This document shows positions 17,306 through 25,818 of a stretch of 64,000 nt of DNA, piece after piece. The stretch spans positions 1 to 64,000 of the forward strand of contig NZ_KK073872.1 in the NCBI RefSeq assembly GCF_000585335.1, read 5' to 3'. This DNA is from Cloacibacillus evryensis DSM 19522 (lineage in GTDB: Bacteria; Synergistota; Synergistia; Synergistales; Synergistaceae). Below the pieces are notes generated by a model, which searched no databases, was not told where the DNA came from, and worked only from the letters and a program-made list of their open reading frames with translations. Each line of letters begins with the position of its first letter. Position 1 is the stretch's first letter. Made by a program: the position numbers and the translations under genes.

Positions 17306-17500
17306 AAATCGGCGTTTATAAAAATCGGCGCGAATAAGCACCGTATGCGTCATAAGCCGGCCCCTGAGTGTCCTCGCCGTATGGAGAATACGGCTCCGGT
17401 ACTCAGAGACCGGCTTATTTAGCCTACGGCACTTCTTCGCGCCGATTTTTTGTTATTATGCAAAACTGCTATCGTTGATTTCCTTTGGGAGAGGGGAAAG
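17306..17500. repeat. MITE-like palindromic element, short form (copy 1)
   Basis: The core 17321-17450 is an imperfect inverted repeat of about 50 bp per arm. The left arm starts AAAATCGGCGCGAATAAG and the right arm is its degenerate reverse complement ending CGCGCCGATTTTT. An inner palindrome CCGTATGGAGAATACGG sits near the centre. Conserved flanks (GGCGTTTATA left, TGTTATTATGCAAAACTG right) also recur at the other copies (31376-31640; around 37840-38105). This copy lacks an 84-bp centre found in the others. No ORF is present. Confidence 0.85.
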
Positions 17501-17527
17501 ATAAATAGCGATTTAGCGCCTTTAAAG

Positions 17528-17718
17528 GCTCCCTCTTAGAGGGGGCTCCCGCCGAAGGCGGGTGGAGGAGTCTTGACCTTGGTTTTGTTTTTGGCCTTCC
17601 GCGGCTTGCGCCGCGGGCACTGTGTGGCGCGGAAAACATGCGCCGCGCAGTGCAACACTCCTTCCGACCCGGCGCAAAATCGCGCGCCGGCCCACCTCCC
17701 TCGGCGAGGGAGGCTTAA
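17528..17718. repeat. Imperfect palindromic repeat with GC-rich ends
   Basis: The stretch starts GGCTCCCTCTTAGAGGGGG and ends, inverted, in CCTCCCTCGGCGAGGGAGG. Inner inverted arms such as GGTGGAGGAGT and ACTCCTTCC(GACC) continue the symmetry. It fills most of the gap between the MITE-like copy and the second SYLF gene and encodes nothing convincing. It looks like a mobile palindromic repeat of another family. Confidence 0.6.
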
Positions 17719-17904
17719 AAATATAAATCGCTGTTTACCGTTCACTCCCAATCGCGTAAATCCCAATTTATCCTCTGTTTTGATCTGTTGATCCGGCGCC
17801 CCAATACGGCAAAATTGCCGCCCGCGGCTAAGGCAATTTGCCCTCATCCGCGCACCCTTTCCGAGGTAAAACTATAGTCATAAAGCAGGAAAGGGGAAAC
17901 AAAA

Positions 17905-18606
17905 ATGAAAAAACTTATAGGAATTTTTTGTTTCATGATAATAGCGGTGTTCACTGTTATATTTGTCAACGAGGCCTATGCCGCGGAGACGCCGCTCTAC
18001 ATGAAGCGAATCGATATGGCGGCGGATCTTGTAAATAAGATGGCGCTGCAGGCGGATGCCGCGGGGATGGCCGATACCATCCGCTCGGCTAAGGGCGTGG
18101 CGGTATTCCCGGACGTTGCCAAAGCCGGTTTTATCATCGGAGCCGAAGAGGGGCAGGGGATCGTGCTGCTGCGCACGGAAAACGGCGGCTGGAGCGGTCC
18201 GGCCTTTATGGGAGTGTCGGGAGCATCGGTCGGCTTTCAGGTGGGGGCCGAGTCTATCGGGCTCGTGCTGGTGATAAATAACGATAACGGCCTGCACGCC
18301 TTCACCGGCGGCAACAGCTTCAAGCTTGGCGCCGACGTAGCCGTCGCCGCGGGCCCGGTCGGCCGGCAGTTTGGCGCCTCGACGAACGCGCCGCTCAAGG
18401 CCTCCCTCTATAGTTATTCGATGACGGAGGGTCTCTTTGCGGGGATCTCTGTCAGCGGCTCCGTCATCAATCAGAACAGGGACCTCAACCTCGCCTACTG
18501 GGGAAAGCGGATGACCGCTCAACAGGCGCTCGCGGAGCCGGCGACCGACTCGCGGATACTGCCTCTGGTGAATGCGCTGAACGGCCTGACGGAGAAAGGT
18601 AAATAG
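17905..18606 (+). CDS. Secreted SYLF (Ysc84) domain protein, paralogue
   Basis: The 233-aa product aligns along its whole length with the SYLF protein at 16588-17286: signal peptide (IFCFMIIAVFTVIFVNEAYA), KGVAVFPDVAKAGFIIGAEEG, GGNSFKLGADVAVAAGPVGR and SYSMTEGLFAGISVSGSVI. It is a tandem duplicate now separated by about 600 bp of repeat elements. It probably has the same lipid-binding type of activity in the envelope. AGGAAAGGGG precedes the start. Confidence 0.9.
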   Translation: MKKLIGIFCFMIIAVFTVIFVNEAYAAETPLYMKRIDMAADLVNKMALQADAAGMADTIRSAKGVAVFPDVAKAGFIIGAEEGQGIVLLRTENGGWSGPAFMGVSGASVGFQVGAESIGLVLVINNDNGLHAFTGGNSFKLGADVAVAAGPVGRQFGASTNAPLKASLYSYSMTEGLFAGISVSGSVINQNRDLNLAYWGKRMTAQQALAEPATDSRILPLVNALNGLTEKGK

Positions 18607-18660
18607 GGGAAAATACAGCGCCGGGCAAAACGGCGCTTTATAACATAAATGGACATGGTA

Positions 18661-18707
18661 AAAAAGCCGGAAAGCCTTCCCGCAAAGGAGAGGCTTTCCG
18701 GCTTTTT
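18661..18707. terminator. Bidirectional terminator
   Basis: AAAAAGCCGGAAAGCCT pairs with AGGCTTTCCGGCTTTTT around a 13-base loop. It serves both the rightward SYLF gene and the leftward pst operon. Confidence 0.92.
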
Positions 18708-18722
18708 AAGCTTCGGCAGCAG

Positions 18723-19484
18723 CTATAGCAGCTCTTCGAGAAAAGCTTCGGCCGCCTCTCCGCGCGGAAGCTCGTCTCTTTCGAGCTCGTTGATTATGCG
18801 CCCGTCGCTCAGGATCTTGAAGCGGGCTCCGAGCTTCCTCGCCTGCGCTAGGCTGTGCGAGACCATGATCACCGGTATCCTGTCTTTGAGTCTGTCAAGA
18901 TGCTCCTCGATGAGCTCCGCCGATTTTCTGTCGAGCGAGGCCGTCGGTTCGTCAAGCAGAAGGATGTCGGGTTCGAGCGCAAGCGTCCTCGCGAGGCACA
19001 TCCTCTGCTGCTGGCCGCCGGAAAAACTTGCGGCGTGCCGGTTTAAGCGGTCTTTCACCTCATCCCAGAGGCCGACGTCGCGAAGGCTTTTTTCCATACG
19101 CAGCTCGGCCTCGTCTTTTTTGAGATTCAGCGTCAGCTCAAGCGGCAGCGTCATATTTTTTCTGAAAGAGAGCGGCAGCGGATTCGGGCTTTGGAAGACC
19201 ATGCCGACGGAACGCCGTATCCGCGTTAGATCCGGTGCCCCGCTGCCATAGATCGGCCTCATGCCGCCCATTATCGCCAGCCGCACCTCTCCCTCTCCCT
19301 CGTACCCGGCGAAGCTTTCATTCAGCCGGTTCAGGGCGCGCAGCAGCGTCGTCTTGCCCGATCCCGAGCGTCCGAGCAGGACGGTGACGCCGTGCCGCGG
19401 AATATCGGCGGTGATGCCGTGCAGCACCGTTTCTCCATTGAAAGATACGCGCAGCCCTCTTATCTCGGCGCAGTTTTCCATCAC
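18723..19484 (-). CDS. pstB: Phosphate ABC transporter ATP-binding protein PstB
   Basis: The 253-aa ABC ATPase has Walker A GRSGSGKTT (about residues 38-46), the signature SFSGGQQQRM (about 151-160), Walker B ILLLDEPTASLD (about 173-184) and the switch His in MVSHS. It powers phosphate import with PstA/PstC. The sequence is somewhat divergent from textbook PstB (no NPF between the motifs), but the position as last gene of pstS-C-A-B makes the role secure. It ends 16 bp before the terminator, and no phoU follows. Confidence 0.9.
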   Translation of the reverse strand: MMENCAEIRGLRVSFNGETVLHGITADIPRHGVTVLLGRSGSGKTTLLRALNRLNESFAGYEGEGEVRLAIMGGMRPIYGSGAPDLTRIRRSVGMVFQSPNPLPLSFRKNMTLPLELTLNLKKDEAELRMEKSLRDVGLWDEVKDRLNRHAASFSGGQQQRMCLARTLALEPDILLLDEPTASLDRKSAELIEEHLDRLKDRIPVIMVSHSLAQARKLGARFKILSDGRIINELERDELPRGEAAEAFLEELL

Positions 19485-19485
19485 G

Positions 19486-20364
19486 TCAATATATCCCCTT
19501 CCAACGGCGCTCCATACCCCTCTGGCAGAGCCAGGCGACCCCCATCAGGAGGGCCGAGAGCAGCAATAAAACCAGCGAGGCGCCGAATCCGCGCAGCAGT
19601 TCGCTTTCGTCGGCGTACTGCGCCGCGGTGTAATAGATCAAAAAAGGCAGGGCCTCAAACTTGGCGGCGAGCCCCGCCGGCAGCCCGGAATTTACAACGA
19701 CGCCGGTCAGCATTATGACGGCGGTATCCTCCGCCGCGCGCCCCATGGAGAGGATCATCCCTCCGAGAATGCCGCGGGCGGCGGCGGGAACCAGCAGGCG
19801 GCGCAGGATCTGATTTTCCGAAAAACCCAGCGAGGCACCGGTCAATTCAAGCATCGGCGGCAGACTTTCGATCGACGAGCGCGTCGTCACGACGAGCGCC
19901 GGCATCACAAGCAGCGCTAGGCAGAAGGCGGCGAGAGAGATGCTCGTCGTCGCGCCGGGCGCCAGCGTGTGCCGCAGCGCGAGGATCAGCACGAAGCCGA
20001 AGAGGCCCATCACAATGGAGGGGACGCTTGCCAGCAGATTTATCGCGAGCGACAGCGTTTCTTTCGTGCGGCCCCTGGCGAACCGCGCCAGATAGATGCC
20101 GCAGCCGATCCCCGGGACCGCCGCCATAAGCATCGTGAGGAGGACCAGGCAGAATGTGCCCGCGAAAGCCGGCCAGATGCCCTCCCAGACGGGACGGAGC
20201 CCCATCATCGCCTCTAAGGGGGGCGTATCGCCGAAAAAGAGCCGTGTGCCGAGAACGGGAAGCCCCTTATCGGCGAGGAAAAAAATCAGCGCCCCGCAGG
20301 CTCCGGCCACATAGAGCGCCCCCGCTCCGGCGATCATCCGGCAAAATAATAGCCGCCCCTTCAC
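19486..20364 (-). CDS. pstA: Phosphate ABC transporter permease PstA
   Basis: The 292-aa inner-membrane permease has six predicted membrane segments and the binding-protein-dependent permease motif region LLASVPSIVMGLFGFVLI (about residues 109-126) and EALPFLIYYTAAQY. The loop LELTGASLGFSENQILRRLLVPAAARGI, about 172-199, is the EAA-type contact for PstB. It overlaps pstC by 4 bp and is 1 bp from pstB, indicating one operon. Confidence 0.93.
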   Translation of the reverse strand: MKGRLLFCRMIAGAGALYVAGACGALIFFLADKGLPVLGTRLFFGDTPPLEAMMGLRPVWEGIWPAFAGTFCLVLLTMLMAAVPGIGCGIYLARFARGRTKETLSLAINLLASVPSIVMGLFGFVLILALRHTLAPGATTSISLAAFCLALLVMPALVVTTRSSIESLPPMLELTGASLGFSENQILRRLLVPAAARGILGGMILSMGRAAEDTAVIMLTGVVVNSGLPAGLAAKFEALPFLIYYTAAQYADESELLRGFGASLVLLLLSALLMGVAWLCQRGMERRWKGIY

Positions 20365-21209
20365 CTTGTATTCCTCCCGCGGCGGACCGCCCTGAAAATA
20401 ATATTCGCCCCCGTGCTCAGCACAAGCAATATGCCGCCGGCAACGAAGAGGGAATAATAGGCCGTGCCGCCGACATCCGAGGAGAGCACGAGCCCGATGT
20501 GCGCCGTCAGCGTGCGGATCGCTTCAAAGGGCGAGGTCGGATACTGCACGGCGTTGCCGGCCAGCATCGTGGGGATCATCGTATCCCCCGCCGCGCGCCC
20601 GAAGCCTAGCAGCGCGGCTCCCCACAGCCATTCCCGGCACGCCGGCAGCACGACGCAGACGAGGTGCTCGGCGCGCGAAAGGCCGAGGGCTTCGGCGGTG
20701 AGGCCGCTCTCGCGCGCGACCTGCGACACGGCGCTCTCCATCGTCAGCACCATCGTCGGCGTGATGAGCAGCGAAAGGACGAGCGCGGCCGTGAACCAGG
20801 AAAAGCCGGAGCCGCCGAGGCCGTCGCGTATCAGCGGAACGAGGAGGAATACGGAGGCGAAGCCGTAGACCACCGTGGGGATCGCCGTCATGATGCGCAG
20901 GAGTGACGAAAGCAGCGAGGCGCTGTATTTTCCGCCAAAACCATATATGTGGCAGATACAGCCGAAGGCGACCAGCCAGCCAATGGCCAGCGAAGAGAGG
21001 GAGAGCGCCGCTGTCGCCGCGATCATCGGCAGGATGCCGAATTCCTGCGTCTCGGGATGCCAGACGGAGGTAAACAGAGTGGGGCCGCTCATGAAGAGTC
21101 CCTCGGCGGCACAAAAGGTTATAAAGACGAAGACGGTCGCCAGCAGCGCCGTGACGTAAAAAGCGGAAGCCCGCAGCCAAAACGGGGTGTTTGGAGAATC
21201 TATCATCAT
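20361..21209 (-). CDS. pstC: Phosphate ABC transporter permease PstC
   Basis: The 282-aa permease has about six membrane segments. Diagnostic stretches are IMTAIPTVVYGFASVFLLVP (about residues 107-126) and the EAA-type loop ESGLTAEALGLSRAEHLVCVVLPACREW (about 168-195). It partners PstA to form the channel of the phosphate importer. Gene order pstS-pstC-pstA-pstB and the 4-bp overlap with pstA support the assignment. Confidence 0.93.
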   Translation of the reverse strand: MMIDSPNTPFWLRASAFYVTALLATVFVFITFCAAEGLFMSGPTLFTSVWHPETQEFGILPMIAATAALSLSSLAIGWLVAFGCICHIYGFGGKYSASLLSSLLRIMTAIPTVVYGFASVFLLVPLIRDGLGGSGFSWFTAALVLSLLITPTMVLTMESAVSQVARESGLTAEALGLSRAEHLVCVVLPACREWLWGAALLGFGRAAGDTMIPTMLAGNAVQYPTSPFEAIRTLTAHIGLVLSSDVGGTAYYSLFVAGGILLVLSTGANIIFRAVRRGRNTR

Positions 21210-21271
21210 AAAGCCGTCCTTTGCAGGAAGGGGACGCCGAAAGGTTTTTCCGGCGCCCCGCAGTGTTTTTG

Positions 21272-22096
21272 CTACTTTCTGGGAAGAGGGATGTAGCCGC
21301 TGTCCTTGATTATCTGCGCGCCCTCCGGCGAGTAGATGTAATCGATGAAGAGCGCCGTAAGTCCCGCCGGCTTACCCTTGGTGTTCATGAAGAGGTCGCG
21401 CACGACGGTATACTTGCCGCTCGCGGCGTTCTCCTGCGTCGCGGTCATCCCCGCGAGCTTGGGAGCCTTGACGGAGCTGTCGATGTGGCCGATCCCCACG
21501 TAACCGATCGCGCGCGCGTCCTTGGCGACGGCGGTCTTCATCGCGCCGTTGGAATTTACGACGTTGGCCTTGGCCGAAACATCGCCCTTCTTGATCGCCT
21601 TGTCGGTGAAGACCTCGCGCGTGCCGCTGCCGTCCTCGCGTACGTAGAGGTTGATCTCCGCGTCGTCGCCTCCGACCGCCTTCCAGTTGGTGATCTTACC
21701 GGCGTAGATGTCGATAAGCTGCTCGAACGAAAGCTCGGCGACCTTATTGGCTGGGTTCACGACCACCGCGACGCCGTCGATCGCGAAGGGGAACGTCTCA
21801 AGGCCGTACTTCTCGACCTCGTCCTTTTTCAGCGGGCGGCCGGTGTTGCCGATCTCCACGAGCCCTTCGCCGACCTGCTTGACGCCGACGCCGGAGCCGC
21901 CGCCGGCCACGGTGATGCGGATATCGGGGTTGACGCCCATGATGCGCTTGGCCGCCTCTTTCATGACGGGGATGTGCGCGGTGCCGCCGGCGATGTCGAT
22001 CTTGCCCTTCCGGCCCTTAAAAACGTCCAGAGGCGAGGCGGCGAAAGCCGTCGCCGCAAAGAGGCATATTACCGCCGCGATGAGAAACTTCTTCAT
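21272..22096 (-). CDS. pstS: Periplasmic phosphate-binding protein PstS
   Basis: The 274-aa substrate-binding protein has a short signal peptide (FLIAAVICLFAATAFA) with no lipobox Cys. Phosphate-contact stretches are visible: AGGGSGVGVKQV, IGNTGRPLKKDE, and REDGSGTREVFTDKA (about 156-170). As first gene of the pst operon it captures phosphate and delivers it to PstC/PstA. AAGGAGTG precedes the ATG. The 62-bp gap to pstC has no strong hairpin. Confidence 0.94.
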   Translation of the reverse strand: MKKFLIAAVICLFAATAFAASPLDVFKGRKGKIDIAGGTAHIPVMKEAAKRIMGVNPDIRITVAGGGSGVGVKQVGEGLVEIGNTGRPLKKDEVEKYGLETFPFAIDGVAVVVNPANKVAELSFEQLIDIYAGKITNWKAVGGDDAEINLYVREDGSGTREVFTDKAIKKGDVSAKANVVNSNGAMKTAVAKDARAIGYVGIGHIDSSVKAPKLAGMTATQENAASGKYTVVRDLFMNTKGKPAGLTALFIDYIYSPEGAQIIKDSGYIPLPRK

Positions 22097-22221
22097 TGAG
22101 AAACACTCCTTATGTAATTTTTATGTTGTTTATTGCAAAAAACCAAATAACAGACCAACAACAGGCCGCCGCCGCGAGGGGGCCGCCGTGCCGCAACGCA
22201 ATATCAATGCAGGGGGGATTC

Positions 22222-22251
22222 CTTATATCAGTGGGCCGGGGACAGAGTCAA
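22222..22251 (-). promoter_or_regulatory. Candidate proximal pst promoter
   Basis: On the minus strand TTGACT (22246-22251) and TATAAG (22222-22227) are spaced by 18 bp, about 125 bp before pstS. Confidence 0.4.
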
Positions 22252-22368
22252 TCTTGTTCAAGGGAGAAAACTGGACGAAGGGCGTGTCCGGCGGCCGTGC
22301 AATGCATCCCGTGCATTTTATCAGCGCTAGATCACGTCATCTTTTTCCACCGTCCTTAAAATCGTTAC

Positions 22369-22414
22369 ATTACATTTACTCATGTAATATCACACTGAAC
22401 CAGATAAATGTCAA
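22369..22414 (-). promoter_or_regulatory. Candidate distal pst promoter with an inverted-repeat operator
   Basis: A perfect minus-strand TTGACA (22409-22414) is followed after 16 bp by TGATAT (22387-22392). A perfect inverted repeat ATTACAT-N6-ATGTAAT (22369-22388) overlaps the -10. Nothing else in 22097-22524 looks like a gene. Phosphate control is a guess from location; the repeat does not match the E. coli Pho box spacing. Confidence 0.4.
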
Positions 22415-22524
22415 TGCAGGATTCTGCCTTAAAGTTGAGATTTAGGCATAAAAACAAAAAATAAAAGAGAGCCCGCCGGAGAAAGGCCCTCTTGATCCGG
22501 TTTTGCCGCGTCGTTCGGCGGCGG

Positions 22525-22965
22525 TTACAGCTCCGAGGTGCAGTGCGGGCAGCGCGTCGCCTTTTCGTTGACCTCCGAGAAGCAATAGGGGCAAAGGCGC
22601 GGCGGCTGTGCCGGCTCCGCTGGTTTCTCCGCCTTCAGTTTATTGGCGAACTTGATGACCATGAAGATGGCCCAGGCCTGGATGAGGAAATTGATGACCG
22701 TGTTGATGAAGACGCCGTAGGCGATCACGGGGATATTCTGCGCCTGCGCCTCGGCGAGCGTCGCCGCGTGCGTGCCGGAAAGGCTGATGAAAAGGTTTGA
22801 AAAATCTATCCCCCCGACCAGCAGCCCGATCGGCGGCATGAGGACGTCATTGACCAGCGAGGTCACGATCTTGCCGAAGGCCGCGCCGATGATGACGCCG
22901 ACCGCCATATCCATAACATTGCCGCGCATGGCGAATTCCTTAAAATCATTGAGCATGCCCTTCAT
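22525..22965 (-). CDS. mscL: Large-conductance mechanosensitive channel MscL with C-terminal zinc ribbon
   Basis: MscL opens under membrane tension to release solutes during osmotic downshock. The 146-aa product has the family start [41 protein letters not shown], a periplasmic loop, and TM2 ([24 protein letters not shown]). The usual C-terminal cytoplasmic helix is followed by [18 protein letters not shown], a two-CxxC zinc ribbon (about residues 125-142). The ribbon is a variant tail whose role here is unknown. GGAGGC precedes the ATG. Confidence 0.95.
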   Translation of the reverse strand: MKGMLNDFKEFAMRGNVMDMAVGVIIGAAFGKIVTSLVNDVLMPPIGLLVGGIDFSNLFISLSGTHAATLAEAQAQNIPVIAYGVFINTVINFLIQAWAIFMVIKFANKLKAEKPAEPAQPPRLCPYCFSEVNEKATRCPHCTSEL

Positions 22966-23090
22966 AAAGAAGCCTCCTGTCGTTCTTTTTTCAGTGATAA
23001 AAACTTCGGATTTTATGATACCACAACGCGGATAAGAACAAATCGGGCATATTCCTTATTCAGCCCGGCTTTTTGCGCGAAAACAAGAAA

Positions 23091-23117
23091 GCGGCGGGAG
23101 GAAGCGACTCCCGCCGC
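23091..23117 (-). terminator. Terminator of the reductase/symporter operon
   Basis: GCGGCGGGAG and CTCCCGCCGC form a 10-bp stem with a 7-base loop. On the minus strand it is followed by TTTCTTGTTTT, 22 bp past the symporter stop. Confidence 0.8.
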
Positions 23118-23138
23118 GCGGATATGACGCGGCGGCTT

Positions 23139-24806
23139 TTACGCCGTCAACGTGTATTTTTTGAAGGCCTTGTCTATCATCGTCACGCAGAGATACATGC
23201 CGATGATGCCGGCGATGATGTATATCCAGTTGATGTACATGCCGAAGCCGACGGAGATGAGCAGACTGCCGGCCGTTCCGAATACGCAGCCCTTGAGGAC
23301 GCTGTGGTCGATCTCCTGGCCGTGCTCGTTGAATCCGGGAAGCAGCGGCTTCTGCTCGGAGGCGGTGGCGAAGGAGACGCCGGCGATGGCGATCAGCGAA
23401 GCGGCGACGCCCCAGACTATCGGCAGCGGCAGCTTCAGATAAACGCCGGCCGAGCAGGCGAGGCAGCCGGCGACCATTCCCGCGACGCAGCCGGAGCCGG
23501 TGCAGCGCTTCCAGTAGAGGGCGCACATAAAGGGCAGGAACATCATCGACGAGAAGGTGCTGTAGCCGACGGCGACAATTGTAAGTATACCTTTGAACTG
23601 CAGCACGAGCAGCGAGGCGGCCACGGCGATCAGCAGGGTCAGCAGGCGGCAGCAGAAGAGTTTCTGCTTTTCCGTGGTGGTCTCGGGAAGCGCCGGTTCG
23701 ACGATATCCACCATCAGGCAGAGGACGCAGACCTGAAGATAGGAGTCGAGCGTCGAGATGGTAGTGGCAAGGATCGCCGCGACGAAGAGGCCGATGAGGC
23801 CGTGCGGGAGCACTTCGGAGATGAGCGCGAAGAGGACGCCGTCAGTATTCTTTCCGATAATGGCGGGGTCTACGAGCATCGCGGCCCCGAGGCCGAGGAA
23901 GGTGACGACGCCGGCGAAGAGCGTGCAGTAGGCAAAGCCGAGCATACTTCCTTTGACGGAGGTCTTTTCATCTTTGGCGGAGATGAAGCGCTGTACATGG
24001 GTCACGTCGCAGCAGGAGGCGAGCAGGCCGGAGAGCAGGTAGCCGAGCCACCACATGTTCGGCCGTAGCGAGAAGAACTGCGCCGCGTCGAGGGTACTGT
24101 GCATCGCCTGCGGCGTAACGCCGTGCATCAGTATCATCGAACCTGGCAGGACAATGAAGATCATCGGCGTCATTATCAGCCACTGGAAGACGTCGTTGTA
24201 GACGACGGAGACGAGGCCGCCGATGCTGACGTAGGTGAAGGAGACGATGATCCCGATGACGAGCGCCAGCTCATAGGTCATGCCGTATTTGCTGAACATC
24301 AGGTGGATCAGCAGGCCGAGAGCCGCCATCTGGCTGCAAAGTATCGAAAGCGCGAGCCAGGCTCCGGCGACGCCGGAAAGTTTTCTCAGCGCCGGCTTTT
24401 CAAAGCGTGCGACGAAGACGTCGCCGATGCTTGAAATATCCAGCTTATCGGCGCATTTTCTCAGCTTGCGCGCCATGCCGCAGGCGATCGAGAACCACGC
24501 GCCCAGGCTGTAGCACTGTCCCGGGATGAGCGTGCCGCAGCCGTTGACGAATGCGCCGCCGCTGTAGCCGAGCAGCGCGCCGGAGCCCTTCATTGACGCG
24601 CCCTGCGTGCAGAGGGTGGCGAAGACGCCGAAGGATTTTCCGCCGACGAGGAAGCTGTCCGTGCCGGAATCGCCGCCCTTAGCCTTTTTCAGCTCCCTTG
24701 TCTTTTTGCAGCTGAAATATATTCCGTTTCCGATCAATACGCAGAAGTAAAGCACCAAAACTATAATATCCAAACTGTTGGTCCTGAGGTAATCCATTGC
24801 TCCCAT
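23139..24806 (-). CDS. Sodium:solute symporter (SSS family)
   Basis: The 555-aa membrane protein has about 13 predicted helices and SSS-family landmarks: DSFLVGGKSFG in the first loop, FTYVSIGGLVSVVYNDVFQWLIM (about 190-212), and a late helix AAILATTISTLDSYLQVC (about 340-357). SSS carriers use sodium to import amino acids, betaines, sugars or carboxylates. As last gene of the operon with component-B-like reductase genes and an AraC regulator, it probably imports the reductase substrate; that link is inferred. GGGAGGAAG precedes the start. Confidence 0.9.
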   Translation of the reverse strand: MGAMDYLRTNSLDIIVLVLYFCVLIGNGIYFSCKKTRELKKAKGGDSGTDSFLVGGKSFGVFATLCTQGASMKGSGALLGYSGGAFVNGCGTLIPGQCYSLGAWFSIACGMARKLRKCADKLDISSIGDVFVARFEKPALRKLSGVAGAWLALSILCSQMAALGLLIHLMFSKYGMTYELALVIGIIVSFTYVSIGGLVSVVYNDVFQWLIMTPMIFIVLPGSMILMHGVTPQAMHSTLDAAQFFSLRPNMWWLGYLLSGLLASCCDVTHVQRFISAKDEKTSVKGSMLGFAYCTLFAGVVTFLGLGAAMLVDPAIIGKNTDGVLFALISEVLPHGLIGLFVAAILATTISTLDSYLQVCVLCLMVDIVEPALPETTTEKQKLFCCRLLTLLIAVAASLLVLQFKGILTIVAVGYSTFSSMMFLPFMCALYWKRCTGSGCVAGMVAGCLACSAGVYLKLPLPIVWGVAASLIAIAGVSFATASEQKPLLPGFNEHGQEIDHSVLKGCVFGTAGSLLISVGFGMYINWIYIIAGIIGMYLCVTMIDKAFKKYTLTA

Positions 24807-24933
24807 ATGCGGCTTCCTCCCTTAATAATTGCGATAAAATACTGCGCGCAGCGACCGGGAGCGGCGTCAAAGGAGGCGTGAAACGCTCCCCGGATATAGC
24901 CCCGGCACAGCCGCGAAAAAAAGAATTTTCCGG

Positions 24934-25758
24934 CTATTCGCTGACAGTGCGCTGAATGTTTCCGTAGTGCACGGGGTTTACACCCGTGACTTTCAAAAAG
25001 GTCTTTGAAAAATGGCTCTGGTCCGTGAACCCAAGCTCGTACGTTATCTGAAGCAGCGGCATCCCGTCCTCTATCATCTCTTTGGCCTTGTTTATCCGCA
25101 GCTGATTGATGTAGGCGTGGGGCGAAAGCCCGATCTCTTCCTTGAAGAGTCGCATGAGGTAAAAGGGGCTGATGTGGGCGATCTTCGCCAGCTCTTCGAT
25201 GTTGGGCGCGGCGGCGAAGTTATCCTTGAGATACTCTTTAACGGTCAAAATGTGCGGGGACCTCACGAGCATACGCGAGAGCACGAAATCCGGCATACGC
25301 GAGAGCAGCTTCTCGGAGCGGCCGATGATCTCGCCGATGTCGGACTCCGAGCCGGATTCGATGCCGCGCTGTATATTCAGATAGTCTTCCCACATCGTAA
25401 GATCGGAAAAACAGGAGATCGTTAAATTTTCTCTCGCGATGGCCGTCTTGAGCTCGTTCGACAAATATTCTTCCTTCACAAAGACGGTGCGGTACGAACA
25501 GCGGCCCATCTGAGGGGAAAAATTAAAATTATGCGGAACGTCGGGGCCGAGGATGAGAAAATCTCCCGGTTTCAGATCGAGCTTGAACTCGCGGAAATTT
25601 ACCGGCAGAATCCCGTCCTCGACGATGCTTATCGTATACCCGTGGTGCAGATGAGAGGCGGCTCTTTCGGCGGGGAGATTTTCCGCCGTCAAAAAATCCA
25701 TGCCGCGAAGAGATTTCCTCCTCCACAGTCTCCTGACGGGCCTTCTCTTTTCTCTCAT
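24934..25758 (-). CDS. AraC family transcriptional regulator with cupin sensor domain
   Basis: The N-terminal half is an AraC-type cupin sensor (HHGYTISIVEDGILPVNFREFKLDL... PGDFLILGPDVPHNF, about 40-80). The C-terminal half has two helix-turn-helix units: NIEELAKIAHISPFYLMRLFKEEIGLSPHAYI and LLQITYELGFTDQSHFSKTFLKVTGVNP (about 180-265). I start at the ATG at 25758, 7 bases after GGGGGAG; a GTG two codons earlier is possible. Lying between grdB-like and symporter genes, it is probably the substrate-responsive activator of this operon. Confidence 0.9.
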   Translation of the reverse strand: MREKRRPVRRLWRRKSLRGMDFLTAENLPAERAASHLHHGYTISIVEDGILPVNFREFKLDLKPGDFLILGPDVPHNFNFSPQMGRCSYRTVFVKEEYLSNELKTAIARENLTISCFSDLTMWEDYLNIQRGIESGSESDIGEIIGRSEKLLSRMPDFVLSRMLVRSPHILTVKEYLKDNFAAAPNIEELAKIAHISPFYLMRLFKEEIGLSPHAYINQLRINKAKEMIEDGMPLLQITYELGFTDQSHFSKTFLKVTGVNPVHYGNIQRTVSE

Positions 25759-25818
25759 ATGCACTCCCCCTAACGGACACGGCCGCCTGCCGGCGTATTG
25801 TCGCCGGCAGGCGGAATT

